Below are positions 36,908 to 45,476 of a DNA stretch of 64,000 nt, one piece after another. The translations under genes and the position numbers were made by a program. How positions within the stretch are numbered: the stretch's first letter is position 1; each line of letters begins with the position of its first letter. A model generated the notes under the pieces. It saw nothing but the letters and a program-made list of their open reading frames with translations. It was not told the DNA's origin and searched no databases. This DNA is from Alphaproteobacteria bacterium (GTDB lineage: Bacteria > Pseudomonadota > Alphaproteobacteria > Micavibrionales > UBA2020), in contig JAICWS010000002.1 of assembly GCA_025934695.1 (NCBI GenBank), forward strand, positions 372,001 through 436,000, written 5' to 3'.

Positions 36908-37531
36908 TTGGCCTTTACCGACATCGTCAAAAAATCGCTGACGCCGCTGCTGTATATCAATATGGCGGCGATGGGCTTTAGCGGCCTGTCGCTGGTCTGG
37001 TGGGGCTTCCTGGGCTCGGCGGGGCCCGGCTTCATCGGATTGTTCACCTCGCCCATCGTGTTCCCGCTCCTGCTACTGCCCGCCGCCATCCTGTCAGGCA
37101 TGCTGCGCCTCGCCATGAATTCCCAAGTGCATCCGGCGATCGAAAAGGGGCTGACGTTCCTCAGCGTCATTTACCTCGTCTCGGTGCTGTCGGGTTATAC
37201 GGTGATGTGTTTTTATTTCCTCGTCGGCGCGCCGGAGATCCCGGCCGCGACCTATGCGGTGAGTTCTGCCGTCCTGCCTTGGCTGATCTTCGCGTCGAAA
37301 GACCGCGAGAATGCCTTCTTCACCGGCCTTGTCATCATGATGCAGATATCGGCGCTGCTGCTGGTGGCGCTGAACGTGATCCTGCGCCTCGACGATTTCG
37401 AGCGCAAGTTCTGGATCATCTGGGGCATCATGATGACCTGCGTGGGCGTCGAAGCGATGGTCGAAAAGATATCCATGGACCTGAAGAAGCGCCGCGAAGG
37501 CGGCGGCGGCAGCGTCACTCCCGCTTCGTAA
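36908..37531 (+). CDS. Multi-pass membrane protein, unknown
   Basis: The 207-residue protein has about five or six hydrophobic segments, starting near residues 14, 46, 80, 115, 140 and 165. A basic, Gly-rich tail (KKRREGGGGS) probably faces the cytoplasm. No motif is recognised. It uses a TTG start preceded by GGGGA at seven bases. Its 3' end overlaps the convergent xseA stop by 17 bases. Confidence 0.75.
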   Translation: MAFTDIVKKSLTPLLYINMAAMGFSGLSLVWWGFLGSAGPGFIGLFTSPIVFPLLLLPAAILSGMLRLAMNSQVHPAIEKGLTFLSVIYLVSVLSGYTVMCFYFLVGAPEIPAATYAVSSAVLPWLIFASKDRENAFFTGLVIMMQISALLLVALNVILRLDDFERKFWIIWGIMMTCVGVEAMVEKISMDLKKRREGGGGSVTPAS

Positions 37532-39059
37532 CGTTCGCCCGCACCTTCCCGTCCCTGAATTCGACGGTGATGTCCTTGCGGGCCAGCGCATCTTCCGCGC
37601 CCGACACGAGATTGTCCGACGCGTCGCGCACGACGGCATAGCCGCGCGCCAGCACCTTTTTGAATGACATGCTTTCCAGCAGGGCGCCCAGGTTGTCGAG
37701 GCGCTGCTGGCGCTCCTTGAAGATCTTCGCTTCCGTATTGCTCAGGCGTTCGAGCGAATTATGAAGCTGCCGCGCGCCTTCCCAGATCTTGCGCTGGATG
37801 GCATGAACCGACATTTTGGCGGCGGTTTCGCCGAGGCGCGCGGCCTGCTTGTCCACCCAGGACTGCAGTCCGCGGTCGAGCCGCGCCGAAAAATTCCCGA
37901 GCTGCTGGTGGCCGTTGTCCAGCTTGCTGCGCACGGCGCCGAGGGAAATTTTCGCCGCCAGCTCCTTCACGCGCGACACGCGCTTGTCGAACCAGCTTTG
38001 CAGCCCGGTGTCGAGCCGGCCCGACAGGTTGTCGAGACGCTGCGTGGAGGTTTCCAGCAGACGGCGCGGGTCGCCCAAGCCCCGGCCCAGTCCCTGCAGA
38101 TGCGTCCGGTGCTGCTGAAACAGGCGCTGCACCGACACGAACAGGCGCTTGTGATGCTCCATGACGGCGCCGATCAGCTCGCTGCGCACCGGCACGGCTT
38201 TTTCGGCGGCCGCGGTGGGGGTGGGCGCGCGCAGGTCCGAGGCGAAATCGATCAGCGTCGTGTCGGTTTCGTGGCCGACCGCCGAAATGAGCGGAATTTT
38301 GCTGGCTGCCGCCGCGCGGACGACGATCTCATCGTTGAAGGGCATCAGGTCTTCCAGCGAGCCGCCGCCGCGCGCGACGATCAGCACGTCGGGCCGGTCG
38401 GGCGAGCCTTCCGGGATAGCATTGAAGCCCGCGATGGCCGCCGCCACCTGCGCCGCCGCACTCTGGCCCTGCACGATCACGGGCCACAGCAGCACACGGC
38501 GAGGGAAACGCTCGGACAGGCGGTGCATGATATCGCGGATCACCGCGCCCGTGGGCGAGGTCACGACGCCGATCACGTTCGGCAGGAAGGGAATTTTCTT
38601 TTTGCGCGCCTGATCGAACAGGCCTTCGGCGGCGAGCTTTTTTTTGCGCTCTTCCAGCATTTTGAGGAGCGCGCCTTGCCCGGCCAGTTCCATGGTCTCG
38701 ATGATGAGCTGGTAGTTCGAACGCCCGGGATAGGTCGTCAGGCGCCCGGTGCAGACGACTTCCATGCCTTCTTCGGGTTTCAAGCCTAAGCGGCTCAGGT
38801 TGCCTTTCCAGCAGATGGCATCCAGGCAGGCGTCGGCGTCTTTGAGCGCAGTGTAAAGATGGCCGGATTTGGCGACTGTGACCTTCGAAATCTCGCCGCG
38901 CACGCGCACGAAGGAAAAACCTTCCTCGATGGTGCGCTTCAGGCGTTGCGACAGCTCGCTGACCGTCCACTCCGGCGGCCCGTTGGGCGCCGGCTTGGCT
39001 TTTTCCGGCGCGGGCGGCAGGCCGAAAGGATCTTCGTCGAAAAGCGTCGTTTTGGTCAT
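37515..39059 (-). CDS. xseA: Exodeoxyribonuclease VII large subunit
   Basis: The 514-residue catalytic subunit of ExoVII, which degrades single-stranded DNA from both ends. The N-terminal OB-fold (about 30-125) includes VRGEISKVTVAKSGHLYTALKD. The catalytic domain shows VVTSPTGAVIRDI, VARGGGSLEDLMPFNDE and GHETDTTLIDFASDLRAPTPTAAAE. A long coiled coil follows, containing two repeats with the pattern LDRGLQSWVDKQAARL. The small subunit gene xseB is not in the window. Confidence 0.95.
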   Translation of the reverse strand: MTKTTLFDEDPFGLPPAPEKAKPAPNGPPEWTVSELSQRLKRTIEEGFSFVRVRGEISKVTVAKSGHLYTALKDADACLDAICWKGNLSRLGLKPEEGMEVVCTGRLTTYPGRSNYQLIIETMELAGQGALLKMLEERKKKLAAEGLFDQARKKKIPFLPNVIGVVTSPTGAVIRDIMHRLSERFPRRVLLWPVIVQGQSAAAQVAAAIAGFNAIPEGSPDRPDVLIVARGGGSLEDLMPFNDEIVVRAAAASKIPLISAVGHETDTTLIDFASDLRAPTPTAAAEKAVPVRSELIGAVMEHHKRLFVSVQRLFQQHRTHLQGLGRGLGDPRRLLETSTQRLDNLSGRLDTGLQSWFDKRVSRVKELAAKISLGAVRSKLDNGHQQLGNFSARLDRGLQSWVDKQAARLGETAAKMSVHAIQRKIWEGARQLHNSLERLSNTEAKIFKERQQRLDNLGALLESMSFKKVLARGYAVVRDASDNLVSGAEDALARKDITVEFRDGKVRANVTKRE

Positions 39060-39140
39060 GGATTAAGACATAGTATAACAGCGTCCGGTTCGCCACAAAT
39101 CTCGGATTTGAATTTAATCCGGGTCTGAAATCCATCCATG

Positions 39141-39180
39141 CATATGGCGGATATCGCTGAAAAACGATATCCGCCATATG
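39141..39180. repeat. Perfect 16-bp inverted repeat
   Basis: CATATGGCGGATATCG and its exact complement CGATATCCGCCATATG are separated by eight bases (CTGAAAAA). The sequence differs from the REP families in the window. It lies between xseA and the gene at 39224, beside a CCCCGGC-type palindrome at 39194-39217. Confidence 0.8.
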
Positions 39181-39223
39181 TGCTTAAGGGTGCTGAGACC
39201 CCGGCTTGCACCGGGGTTACATG

Positions 39224-39526
39224 TCAGGGACGTGGCCCCATTGGCTTCGATGGACGGGCCGGGGGACCCAGGACGGTGATATCCGCCACGCTGTCGATCA
39301 TGATGAAGGGCAGGCCCGACCCGGGGACGCCTTCGACCGAGATGCGCTTGCCCACGAAGGCGTCGAGCGCGGGATCGTGGAACGGGTTGCCGTTCGCAAT
39401 GCGCAGCTTCAGGTGCGGGCCCTTGCCGGTATCCAGCACGACGGCTTCATGTTCGCTCTTCGAGCCGGCATTGACGGTTTCACGTTTCACGACGCCGGTA
39501 AATTTTAGCTTATGGCCAAGGCCCAT
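39224..39526 (-). CDS. Small hypothetical protein
   Basis: The 100-residue soluble protein is rich in short strands (HKLKFTGVVKRETV, HEAVVLDTG, HLKLRIANGNPF, KRISVEGVPGSG, SVADITVLG), suggesting a small beta-barrel or OB-like fold. No family is recognised. ATG 39526 has GGAG nine bases upstream; a TTG at 39541 is also in frame. It follows tadA on the same strand after a 77-base gap. Confidence 0.6.
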   Translation of the reverse strand: MGLGHKLKFTGVVKRETVNAGSKSEHEAVVLDTGKGPHLKLRIANGNPFHDPALDAFVGKRISVEGVPGSGLPFIMIDSVADITVLGPPARPSKPMGPRP

Positions 39527-39603
39527 GATGAAAATCTCCAAATGTATGTGAACTGGCGGCGATTATGAAAGCCGCCGTCCAATGAGTCAACTGGCCTCCG
39601 TAA

Positions 39604-40059
39604 CTATCTCTTATCCTTGAAAAAATCGGAAATGATCGCGCCGCACTCGCGTTCGTGGATGCCGCCATAGACTTCCGGCGTGTGGTGCAGCGCGGCATGG
39701 CTGTACAGGCGCGGGCCATGTTCGACGCCGCCGCTCTTGGGATCATAAGCGCCAAAATACAGGCGCCGGATGCGCGCGAAGGAAATCGCTGCGGCGCACA
39801 TGGGGCAGGGCTCCAGCGTCACGTAAAGGTCGCAGTCGACCAGCCGCGGCGCGCCCAAAATCTTGCCGCCCTGGCGCAGGGCGAGGATTTCAGCATGGGC
39901 GGTCACATCATTGGCCTGCTCGGTCGCGTTGAAGCCGCGGGCGATGATCTCGCCGGTCAATCCATTCACAAGCACTGCGCCCACCGGGATCTCGCCCTGG
40001 GCGGCGGCCATCTTGGCGCCCTGCAACGCTTCAATCATGTATTTGTTTTGACCCGCCAT
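39604..40059 (-). CDS. tadA: tRNA-specific adenosine deaminase
   Basis: The 151-residue zinc deaminase converts A34 to inosine in tRNA-Arg(ACG). The HAE motif (VTAHAEILALR, with the proton-shuttling Glu) and PCPMCAAAISFARI (zinc cysteines) are intact. Its only usual bacterial substrate, tRNA-Arg with anticodon ACG, is encoded in this same window at 45158. A divergent rRNA pseudouridine synthase gene starts 20 bases away, so the two share a promoter region. Confidence 0.95.
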   Translation of the reverse strand: MAGQNKYMIEALQGAKMAAAQGEIPVGAVLVNGLTGEIIARGFNATEQANDVTAHAEILALRQGGKILGAPRLVDCDLYVTLEPCPMCAAAISFARIRRLYFGAYDPKSGGVEHGPRLYSHAALHHTPEVYGGIHERECGAIISDFFKDKR

Positions 40060-40078
40060 GTCGTTAAACTAACAGAAA

Positions 40079-40816
40079 ATGAGCACCGAACCACAAAAAG
40101 GCGAACGCATCGCAAAACGGCTGGCACGGGCGGGAGTCTGTTCCCGCCGCGACGCCGAGCGGCTCATTGCCGACGGTCGCGTAAAATTGAATGGCGAGAT
40201 TCTGGCAAGCCCCGCCATTAATGTGACCGAGGCCGACAAGATCGAGGTCGACGGTAATCCAGTCGGCGAAAAAGAGCCGACACGCCTCTGGCGTTACCAT
40301 AAGCCAAAAGGCCTCGTGACGACGCACCGCGACGAAAAAGGCCGCGCCACGATTTTCGACAGGCTGCCCGGCAACCTTCCGCGCGTCATCTCGGTCGGGC
40401 GGCTCGACCTGACGTCCGAAGGCTTGTTGCTGCTCACCAATAATGGCGAACTGGCGCGGCACCTCGAACTGCCCGCGACCGGCTGGACGCGCAAATACCG
40501 CGTACGCGCCTTTGGCCGCATCACGCAGGAGCGGCTGGACAGTTTGAAGAACGGCATCAAGATCGACGGCGTCCTCTATGCCGGCATCGAGGCGAAGCTC
40601 GAGCGCGAACAGGGCGCGAATATGTGGCTGGAAATGAGCCTGCGCGAAGGCAAAAACCGCGAGATCCGCAAAGTTCTGGAATTCCTGGGGCTTCAGGTGA
40701 ACCGGCTGATCCGCGTGTCGTACGGTCCGTTCCATCTCGGCCAGTTAGGCGAGGGCGCGGTCGAGGAAGTCTCGCCCAAGGCCATCGATGCGGCGCTGGG
40801 AAACAAGTTTTCTTGA
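40079..40816 (+). CDS. rluB: rRNA pseudouridine synthase, RsuA/RluB family
   Basis: The 245-residue enzyme has an N-terminal S4 RNA-binding domain (ERIAKRLARAGVCSRRDAERLI) and a catalytic domain with the family signature SVGRLDLTSEGLLLLTNNGE (catalytic Asp) and REGKNREIRKVLEFLGL. It isomerises a uridine in ribosomal RNA. RluB is the likeliest member because of the length and S4 domain, but RluE/F or RsuA cannot be excluded from sequence alone. Confidence 0.92.
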   Translation: MSTEPQKGERIAKRLARAGVCSRRDAERLIADGRVKLNGEILASPAINVTEADKIEVDGNPVGEKEPTRLWRYHKPKGLVTTHRDEKGRATIFDRLPGNLPRVISVGRLDLTSEGLLLLTNNGELARHLELPATGWTRKYRVRAFGRITQERLDSLKNGIKIDGVLYAGIEAKLEREQGANMWLEMSLREGKNREIRKVLEFLGLQVNRLIRVSYGPFHLGQLGEGAVEEVSPKAIDAALGNKFS

Positions 40817-40908
40817 TATTTGTCATGCTTCCGCGCTGTGAGAACGGGGCTTTCCCCGCATGGGCGGTTGGATTATCTTTAATCTCACCATTTTAAATGA
40901 GGTGTTTT

Positions 40909-42135
40909 ATGCCCGCCCAGCCGCAGCAGCAGCAGAATTTTGCGACGGAATTCGCCGCGCTTGAAAAGAAATTCAACGCGATGAAACCCGAGGTGGAAGT
41001 CACGCTCAAAGACGACACTCAGGGCGTCGAAGGCTATCTCGTGGTCTGGAACACCGGCATCAGCGTCGGCGGGCCGTTGGAAAAATCCGGGAAGGGCGGC
41101 ACGCGCATCACGCCGACCGTGACGCTCGAGGAAGTCAAAATGCTCGCCCGCACCATGGCGCTCAAGAATGCGGCGGCGGGCCTGCCGTTGGGCGGCGCCA
41201 AGTCGGGCATGAAGGCGAATCCCGACGCGCCCGGCTTCGAGAAGAAATACCGGCGCTTTGCCCAACTGATGAAACCCCACCTGCATGAATTTGGCGGCTC
41301 CTACGGCGGCTTCGGCTTCGACATCGGCGCGCGGCCCATCCACCCGGCGTGGATCTGCGACGAGCTCAAATCCACCCGCAGCTTCACCGGCAAACCGGTC
41401 GACATGGGGGGCACCGACTACGACAAGGAAGGCATCGCGGGCCTCGGCGTCGCGACGGCCGCGGCCGCGCTGTTGAAAGTGAAATACAAGCCCGTCAAGG
41501 GCGCGACTTTTGCGGTGCAGGGGCTGGGCGCCATGGGGGCAGCGGTCATCCGCTACTTTACCGAACAGGGCGCGATCCTCAAAGCCATCTCGGACCCGAA
41601 ATACGGCGGCACCTATGTCTTCAAGGACGGGCCGAAGCCCGAACTTCTCAAGGCGCTCATCGAGATGGACAGCAAAAAAACCAACGAGCTGCTGGTGACG
41701 GGCGCCGACCTGCCGACCGAGGCCGAAGACGTGCTGTACCAGGCGGTCGACGTGCTCTTCCCCTGCGCGGTACACAACGTCATCCGCGACGACAATGTCG
41801 AGAAGATCAAGGCCAAGAACGTGGTCGAGGGCGCCAACGGCCCCTGCACCGACAGCGCGCGCGCGAAACTGAACGCGAAGGGCATTACCGTCATCCCCGA
41901 TTTCATCGCCAACCCGGGCGGCATCATCGCGGCCTATGTGGAACTCACGTCCAAGGTCACGCCCGAGGAAAACGCCAAGACCCGCGCCAAGGTGAACGAG
42001 GCTAAGCAGATCACGATCAGCCGCATCACCGCGAACGTCGAAAAGCTCATGAAGCTCGTGACCGACTATAATATCGACACGGTGAAGGCGGGCCGGTATA
42101 TGGCCTATAAGAATATCTTTGAAGGCGTGAAGTAA
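40909..42135 (+). CDS. gdhA: Glutamate dehydrogenase (Glu/Leu/Phe/Val family)
   Basis: The 408-residue enzyme interconverts glutamate with 2-oxoglutarate and ammonia. The substrate lysines lie in LPLGGAKSGMKANP and KKYRRFAQLMKPH. The nucleotide fold has FAVQGLGAMGAAV, and EGANGPCTDSARAKL near residue 310 is typical of the family. The GSYGGFGFDIGARP block differs from the common PAPDVGT wording, so cofactor and substrate preference are uncertain. ATG 40909 has GAGG six bases upstream. Confidence 0.88.
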   Translation: MPAQPQQQQNFATEFAALEKKFNAMKPEVEVTLKDDTQGVEGYLVVWNTGISVGGPLEKSGKGGTRITPTVTLEEVKMLARTMALKNAAAGLPLGGAKSGMKANPDAPGFEKKYRRFAQLMKPHLHEFGGSYGGFGFDIGARPIHPAWICDELKSTRSFTGKPVDMGGTDYDKEGIAGLGVATAAAALLKVKYKPVKGATFAVQGLGAMGAAVIRYFTEQGAILKAISDPKYGGTYVFKDGPKPELLKALIEMDSKKTNELLVTGADLPTEAEDVLYQAVDVLFPCAVHNVIRDDNVEKIKAKNVVEGANGPCTDSARAKLNAKGITVIPDFIANPGGIIAAYVELTSKVTPEENAKTRAKVNEAKQITISRITANVEKLMKLVTDYNIDTVKAGRYMAYKNIFEGVK

Positions 42136-42147
42136 CGCGGCTCTGTC

Positions 42148-42230
42148 CGTCATCCCCGCGAAAGCGGGGATCCCATGACAGTCGAGAGGCTGAAGGCCTC
42201 ACGGGATTCCCGCTTTCGCGGGGATGACGA
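42148..42230. repeat. Paired REP-type palindromes (CCCCGCGAAAGCGGGG family)
   Basis: CGTCATCCCCGCGAAAGCGGGGAT and its inverted partner, ending GGGGATGACG, lie between the convergent gdhA and antiporter genes, where they could end both transcripts. Confidence 0.85.
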
Positions 42231-42238
42231 ATATGGGG

Positions 42239-43453
42239 TTAAAATTCTTCTTCCTGCCCGATAAAGCTCGCACCCAGCGTCTTCAGCGCGACCTCATGCA
42301 GACGCCGCGCGACCGCCAGCCACATGGGGCTGATCAGCAGGCTTAGGGCGATGACCGAAATCATCAGCTGATACGCGTCGGGCGCGATCACCTTTGCGGC
42401 GAGGCCGACGGCGAGGAGGATGAAGGAAAATTCCCCCATCTGCGCCATGACGACGCCGGAATGAAAGGCGCGCTGCCAGGGCTCGCCCAGCAGGTGCAAA
42501 ATGCCGACGTTGACGATGGTCTTCAGGATCGTCACCAGCGCCAGAACGGTCAGCACCGATTGCCAGTTCGATGCGATATAATGCAGGTCGATCAGGAGTC
42601 CGATGGACAGGAAGAACACCATCAGCAATATCGTCTGGATCGGCTCCGCCGCGCGGTGCAGCAGCGCGCGCACGTTCGAATTGCCGATGATAAGGCCGGC
42701 CAGGAACGCGCCGTAAGCAGTGGACAGGCCGATGACGCCCGACAGCGTCGCCCAGGTAAAGCAAAAGGCGGTGGCTGCGAGCGGAATGACCTCGGGCCGC
42801 GACGAAATCCAGCCCGACAGCGGCAGGGTGATGCGGTCGCGCTTCGCGAGGAACCAGCTGATTCCGGCGAGCAACCCGATGGACAGGACAAGCTTGAGCG
42901 CGACCGCGATGCTGACGGCGCCGCCCGTCTTGCCGCCGAAGGCATCGATGATCAGCAGCATCGGTATGACAGCGAGATCCTGCGCGACGAGGACCGAAAC
43001 GGTCGTGCGTCCGACCGGCGTGCGCAGGTCGTCGGTTTCTTCGAGGATCTTGATGGCGACGGCGGTCGAGGACAGCGCAGTCGCGAAGGCGAAGACGATG
43101 GCCCGCTGCATCGGCCAGCCCAGGAAATGGCTCAAGCCCCAGAAGGCGAGGAGCGCGATGACGATCTGCAGCAGCGTCGCGCCGAGCGCGGTCTTGTAGA
43201 TGGATTTGAAGCTGCGCAGGCTCAGCTCCATGCCCGTCAGGAACAAGAGCATGATCACGCCCAGTTCCGCCAGCAGCTGCACGGTTTCGGTGTTGGAGAC
43301 GAGCCTCAATCCCGTCGGTCCCAGCACCACGCCCGCCAGGATATAACCCACCACCGCCGGCTGGCGCAGGCGGATCAGCACCAGCCCGCACAGCAGCGCC
43401 GCCGTCGTCACAAGGGCGATGCTGGTCAGCGTGTCGAGGTGGGAGGTTTCCAT
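42239..43453 (-). CDS. Kef-type cation:proton antiporter (CPA2 family)
   Basis: The 404-residue inner-membrane protein has about 12 hydrophobic segments. The N-terminal VVGYILAGVVLGPTGL, LFLTGMELSL, ATALSSTAVAIKIL and LVAQDLAVIPML blocks are the CPA2 signature, with the exchange-site Gln-Asp in VAQDLA. No TrkA-N nucleotide-binding domain follows, unlike KefB/C, so gating by glutathione adducts is unlikely. It would exchange K+ or Na+ for protons. Confidence 0.92.
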   Translation of the reverse strand: METSHLDTLTSIALVTTAALLCGLVLIRLRQPAVVGYILAGVVLGPTGLRLVSNTETVQLLAELGVIMLLFLTGMELSLRSFKSIYKTALGATLLQIVIALLAFWGLSHFLGWPMQRAIVFAFATALSSTAVAIKILEETDDLRTPVGRTTVSVLVAQDLAVIPMLLIIDAFGGKTGGAVSIAVALKLVLSIGLLAGISWFLAKRDRITLPLSGWISSRPEVIPLAATAFCFTWATLSGVIGLSTAYGAFLAGLIIGNSNVRALLHRAAEPIQTILLMVFFLSIGLLIDLHYIASNWQSVLTVLALVTILKTIVNVGILHLLGEPWQRAFHSGVVMAQMGEFSFILLAVGLAAKVIAPDAYQLMISVIALSLLISPMWLAVARRLHEVALKTLGASFIGQEEEF

Positions 43454-43490
43454 GGCGGAAGTTTATCAGAACTAACTGCGCAATAATACC

Positions 43491-43607
43491 GTAACCCCGG
43501 CGAAAGCCGGGGTCTGGCAACTCACAGCTTGCGCGGGGGAAGCCGTCTTAGGGCGATGCATATAGCATAGCGGATAGATCCGAGACCCCGGCTTTCGCCG
43601 GGGTTAC
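43491..43607. repeat. Paired REP-type palindromes (CCCCGGC family)
   Basis: GTAACCCCGGCGAAAGCCGGGGTC and its inverted copy ending GGGGTTAC bound the block between the antiporter gene and the lipoprotein gene. Confidence 0.85.
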
Positions 43608-43620
43608 GAGGAACTGATGG

Positions 43621-44787
43621 CTACTCGAGATACAAGTGCACTTCCGAGTTCCGCACTTCGGCGCTATTGGCGGCGTCCATGCGGATGCGTTCGACGGGCA
43701 GGCCCATCTGCGTCAGCGAGCGCATGACGGCTTCGCCGTTCTTGCGCGCTTCGGAAGAGGCCAGCGCCATCTCGGCCGGGTTCCCCTTGGCGGGGCTCAC
43801 CGCGACGAGGTCGAAGCGGGCGGTGGGATATTTTTCCAGCGCCTGGCTGACCGCGTTGTAGAGGGCTTCCTCATAGTTCACGTTCGGGCGGTCGAAGCGG
43901 ATGATGACGAGCGGCCGGTGCTGCATCATCGGCGGCTGTTCGCCGGGCGTCATGCCGGCGCCTGCTTCGGTCGCATGCGTGAACAGCTTGTTGGTCATGT
44001 TCTGGCCGTAGAGTTCGCCGTTGTTGATGGCGAGCGACAGCGTCTGCATGTTCAGGTGCTCGGTGCGCAGGTACGCGGTGCGGCGCGAAATCTCGTCGTT
44101 GACGGAAGTGAGCAGGCGGTTGAGGTAGACGATCTGCTGGTTCACGCCGTCTTCGACTTCGCGCAGGCGCTCATGGTCTTCCTTGACCGCGCCCGAGAGG
44201 CCGTAAGCCGCGCGCACGTTTTCCTGCAGGTATGAAGCCTTGGACGCCTCGTTCGCGAGATCGGTTGCCAGCTGGTTCAGGTAGCCCGCGCTTTCGCTGA
44301 GGCTGTCCAGCTTGCTCTGCGCTGTGTTCCATTTTTCGACCAGCACCGGGTTGCCCGCGGTCGTGCCGGATTGCAGTTCGGTGTTGATGGTCGCCACGAT
44401 CTCGTAATACTGCGCGGCGTCGGTGTCGCTCTTGGCCTGCAGCGAGTTCAGGCGGTCCTGATAGGTCGAGGTTGAATGCTTGAGCGCGTCGAGTTCCTTA
44501 TTCAGGTCATCGACTTTGCGCGTGACAAGCGTTTCGACATGCGAGTTGTAAAAGGGTTCGGTATGCATGGCCTGGGCGGTGTCGCTGCTGGCCAGCACAG
44601 TGTCGCGCGAGCCGCGGCGATAAATAACATCGGGAGCCGGCGTCGCGGTGGTGACCAGCGAAGGCCCGCGCTGCACGACCGTCGTGGTGGTCTCGCCCGT
44701 CGTGACGGTGTTGGGATTCGCGCATCCGCTCAGGACAAAAGCGAGCGCGCAGGCGGAGACCAGGTACCGGAAAGAGACGTGCGGCAA
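43621..44787 (-). CDS. Lipoprotein with coiled coil and OmpA-like C terminus
   Basis: The 388-residue lipoprotein has the lipobox LSGC near residue 20, long heptad-rich helices between about 85 and 270, and a C-terminal segment (from VIIRFDRPNVNYEEALYNAV) whose strands, SSEARKNGEAVMRSL and final VHLYLE resemble OmpA/MotB-like domains. It may span the periplasm from a membrane anchor to peptidoglycan. I choose the TTG at 44787 because GAGG lies seven bases before it and a clean signal peptide follows; longer frames upstream have no site. Confidence 0.75.
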   Translation of the reverse strand: MPHVSFRYLVSACALAFVLSGCANPNTVTTGETTTTVVQRGPSLVTTATPAPDVIYRRGSRDTVLASSDTAQAMHTEPFYNSHVETLVTRKVDDLNKELDALKHSTSTYQDRLNSLQAKSDTDAAQYYEIVATINTELQSGTTAGNPVLVEKWNTAQSKLDSLSESAGYLNQLATDLANEASKASYLQENVRAAYGLSGAVKEDHERLREVEDGVNQQIVYLNRLLTSVNDEISRRTAYLRTEHLNMQTLSLAINNGELYGQNMTNKLFTHATEAGAGMTPGEQPPMMQHRPLVIIRFDRPNVNYEEALYNAVSQALEKYPTARFDLVAVSPAKGNPAEMALASSEARKNGEAVMRSLTQMGLPVERIRMDAANSAEVRNSEVHLYLE

Positions 44788-45157
44788 GGTGTTACCTCGT
44801 TTATACAAATTCGGCGGCAGCGCTGTGACGCGCCGCGGACCTCGATGGATCATTGTCTCTTTTAGACTACAAATCCAAGGACTTGCAATATTGAATCGGC
44901 AAAAGTTCCCCGTTATCTGCGCTATTTTTTGCAGACAGGCAGGATTGTCATTTTCATAAGGGCTCGGGAGTTGCAGCAACGCCGCCGGAAGCGGATTTTT
45001 TCGCCGCCTGCCCAAGGAAAGCGGCGGCTGTTCGCCGACTAACGCCATGAAATCTTTACCCTTCGGTACTGCCTGCCGCTGAATTCGCTTGCCCTTTGGA
45101 GGAGAATCTTATAGAAACCATAAATCCTCCGGCCTATCTTTCAAGGCTGGATGCCAT
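44788..45157. other. Intergenic region between lipoprotein gene and tRNA-Arg
   Basis: This 370-base stretch carries the start region of the minus-strand lipoprotein gene and the promoter region of the tRNA. I see no convincing gene, repeat or consensus promoter in it. Confidence 0.5.
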
Positions 45158-45234
45158 GCGCCCGTAGCTCAACTGGATAGAGCATCTGACTACGGATCAG
45201 AAGGTTAGGAGTTCGAATCTCTTCGGGCGCGCCA
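45158..45234 (+). tRNA. tRNA-Arg (anticodon ACG), CCA encoded
   Basis: The acceptor arms GCGCCCG / CGGGCGC, D arm GCTC-GAGC, anticodon stem TCTGA-CTACGGA-TCAGA and T arm AGGAG-TTCGAAT-CTCTT fold canonically, and CCA follows the discriminator G. The anticodon is ACG, whose first base TadA (encoded at 39604) converts to inosine. The 3' half serves as the integration site of the island that follows. Confidence 0.96.
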
Positions 45235-45237
45235 TTT
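45198..45237 (+). repeat. Left attachment repeat (attL) within tRNA-Arg
   Basis: These 40 bases, from the anticodon stem through CCATTT, recur at 50570-50609 with a single mismatch (G at 45215 versus A at 50587). A tRNA 3' end copied in direct orientation is the classic footprint of a tyrosine integrase. Confidence 0.9.
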
Positions 45238-45476
45238 ATCCCCCTGTAAAAGTTTACTCAATGCCCGTCCCGCCGTTATTCTGGCCGGGTCTGAGCCATT
45301 TTAAGAAAGTGTATTGTGATGTCGCGCGGTGTAGGCAAACGAAGTGGGATGAAGAGAGTGTCTGCGAACCGGACGCGAACACGCTCCGGGAAAAGGAAGA
45401 AATCCCGATCCAAACCGACAAACGCCAAATTGATGGACCCGAGTAGCCCGAGTTTCACCAAACTTAGAAAGAGCCC

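Noticed and set aside
45261-45446. A 61-codon frame between tRNA-Arg and the island operon
   Set aside because: No ribosome site or recognisable sequence; it more probably covers the operon leader.
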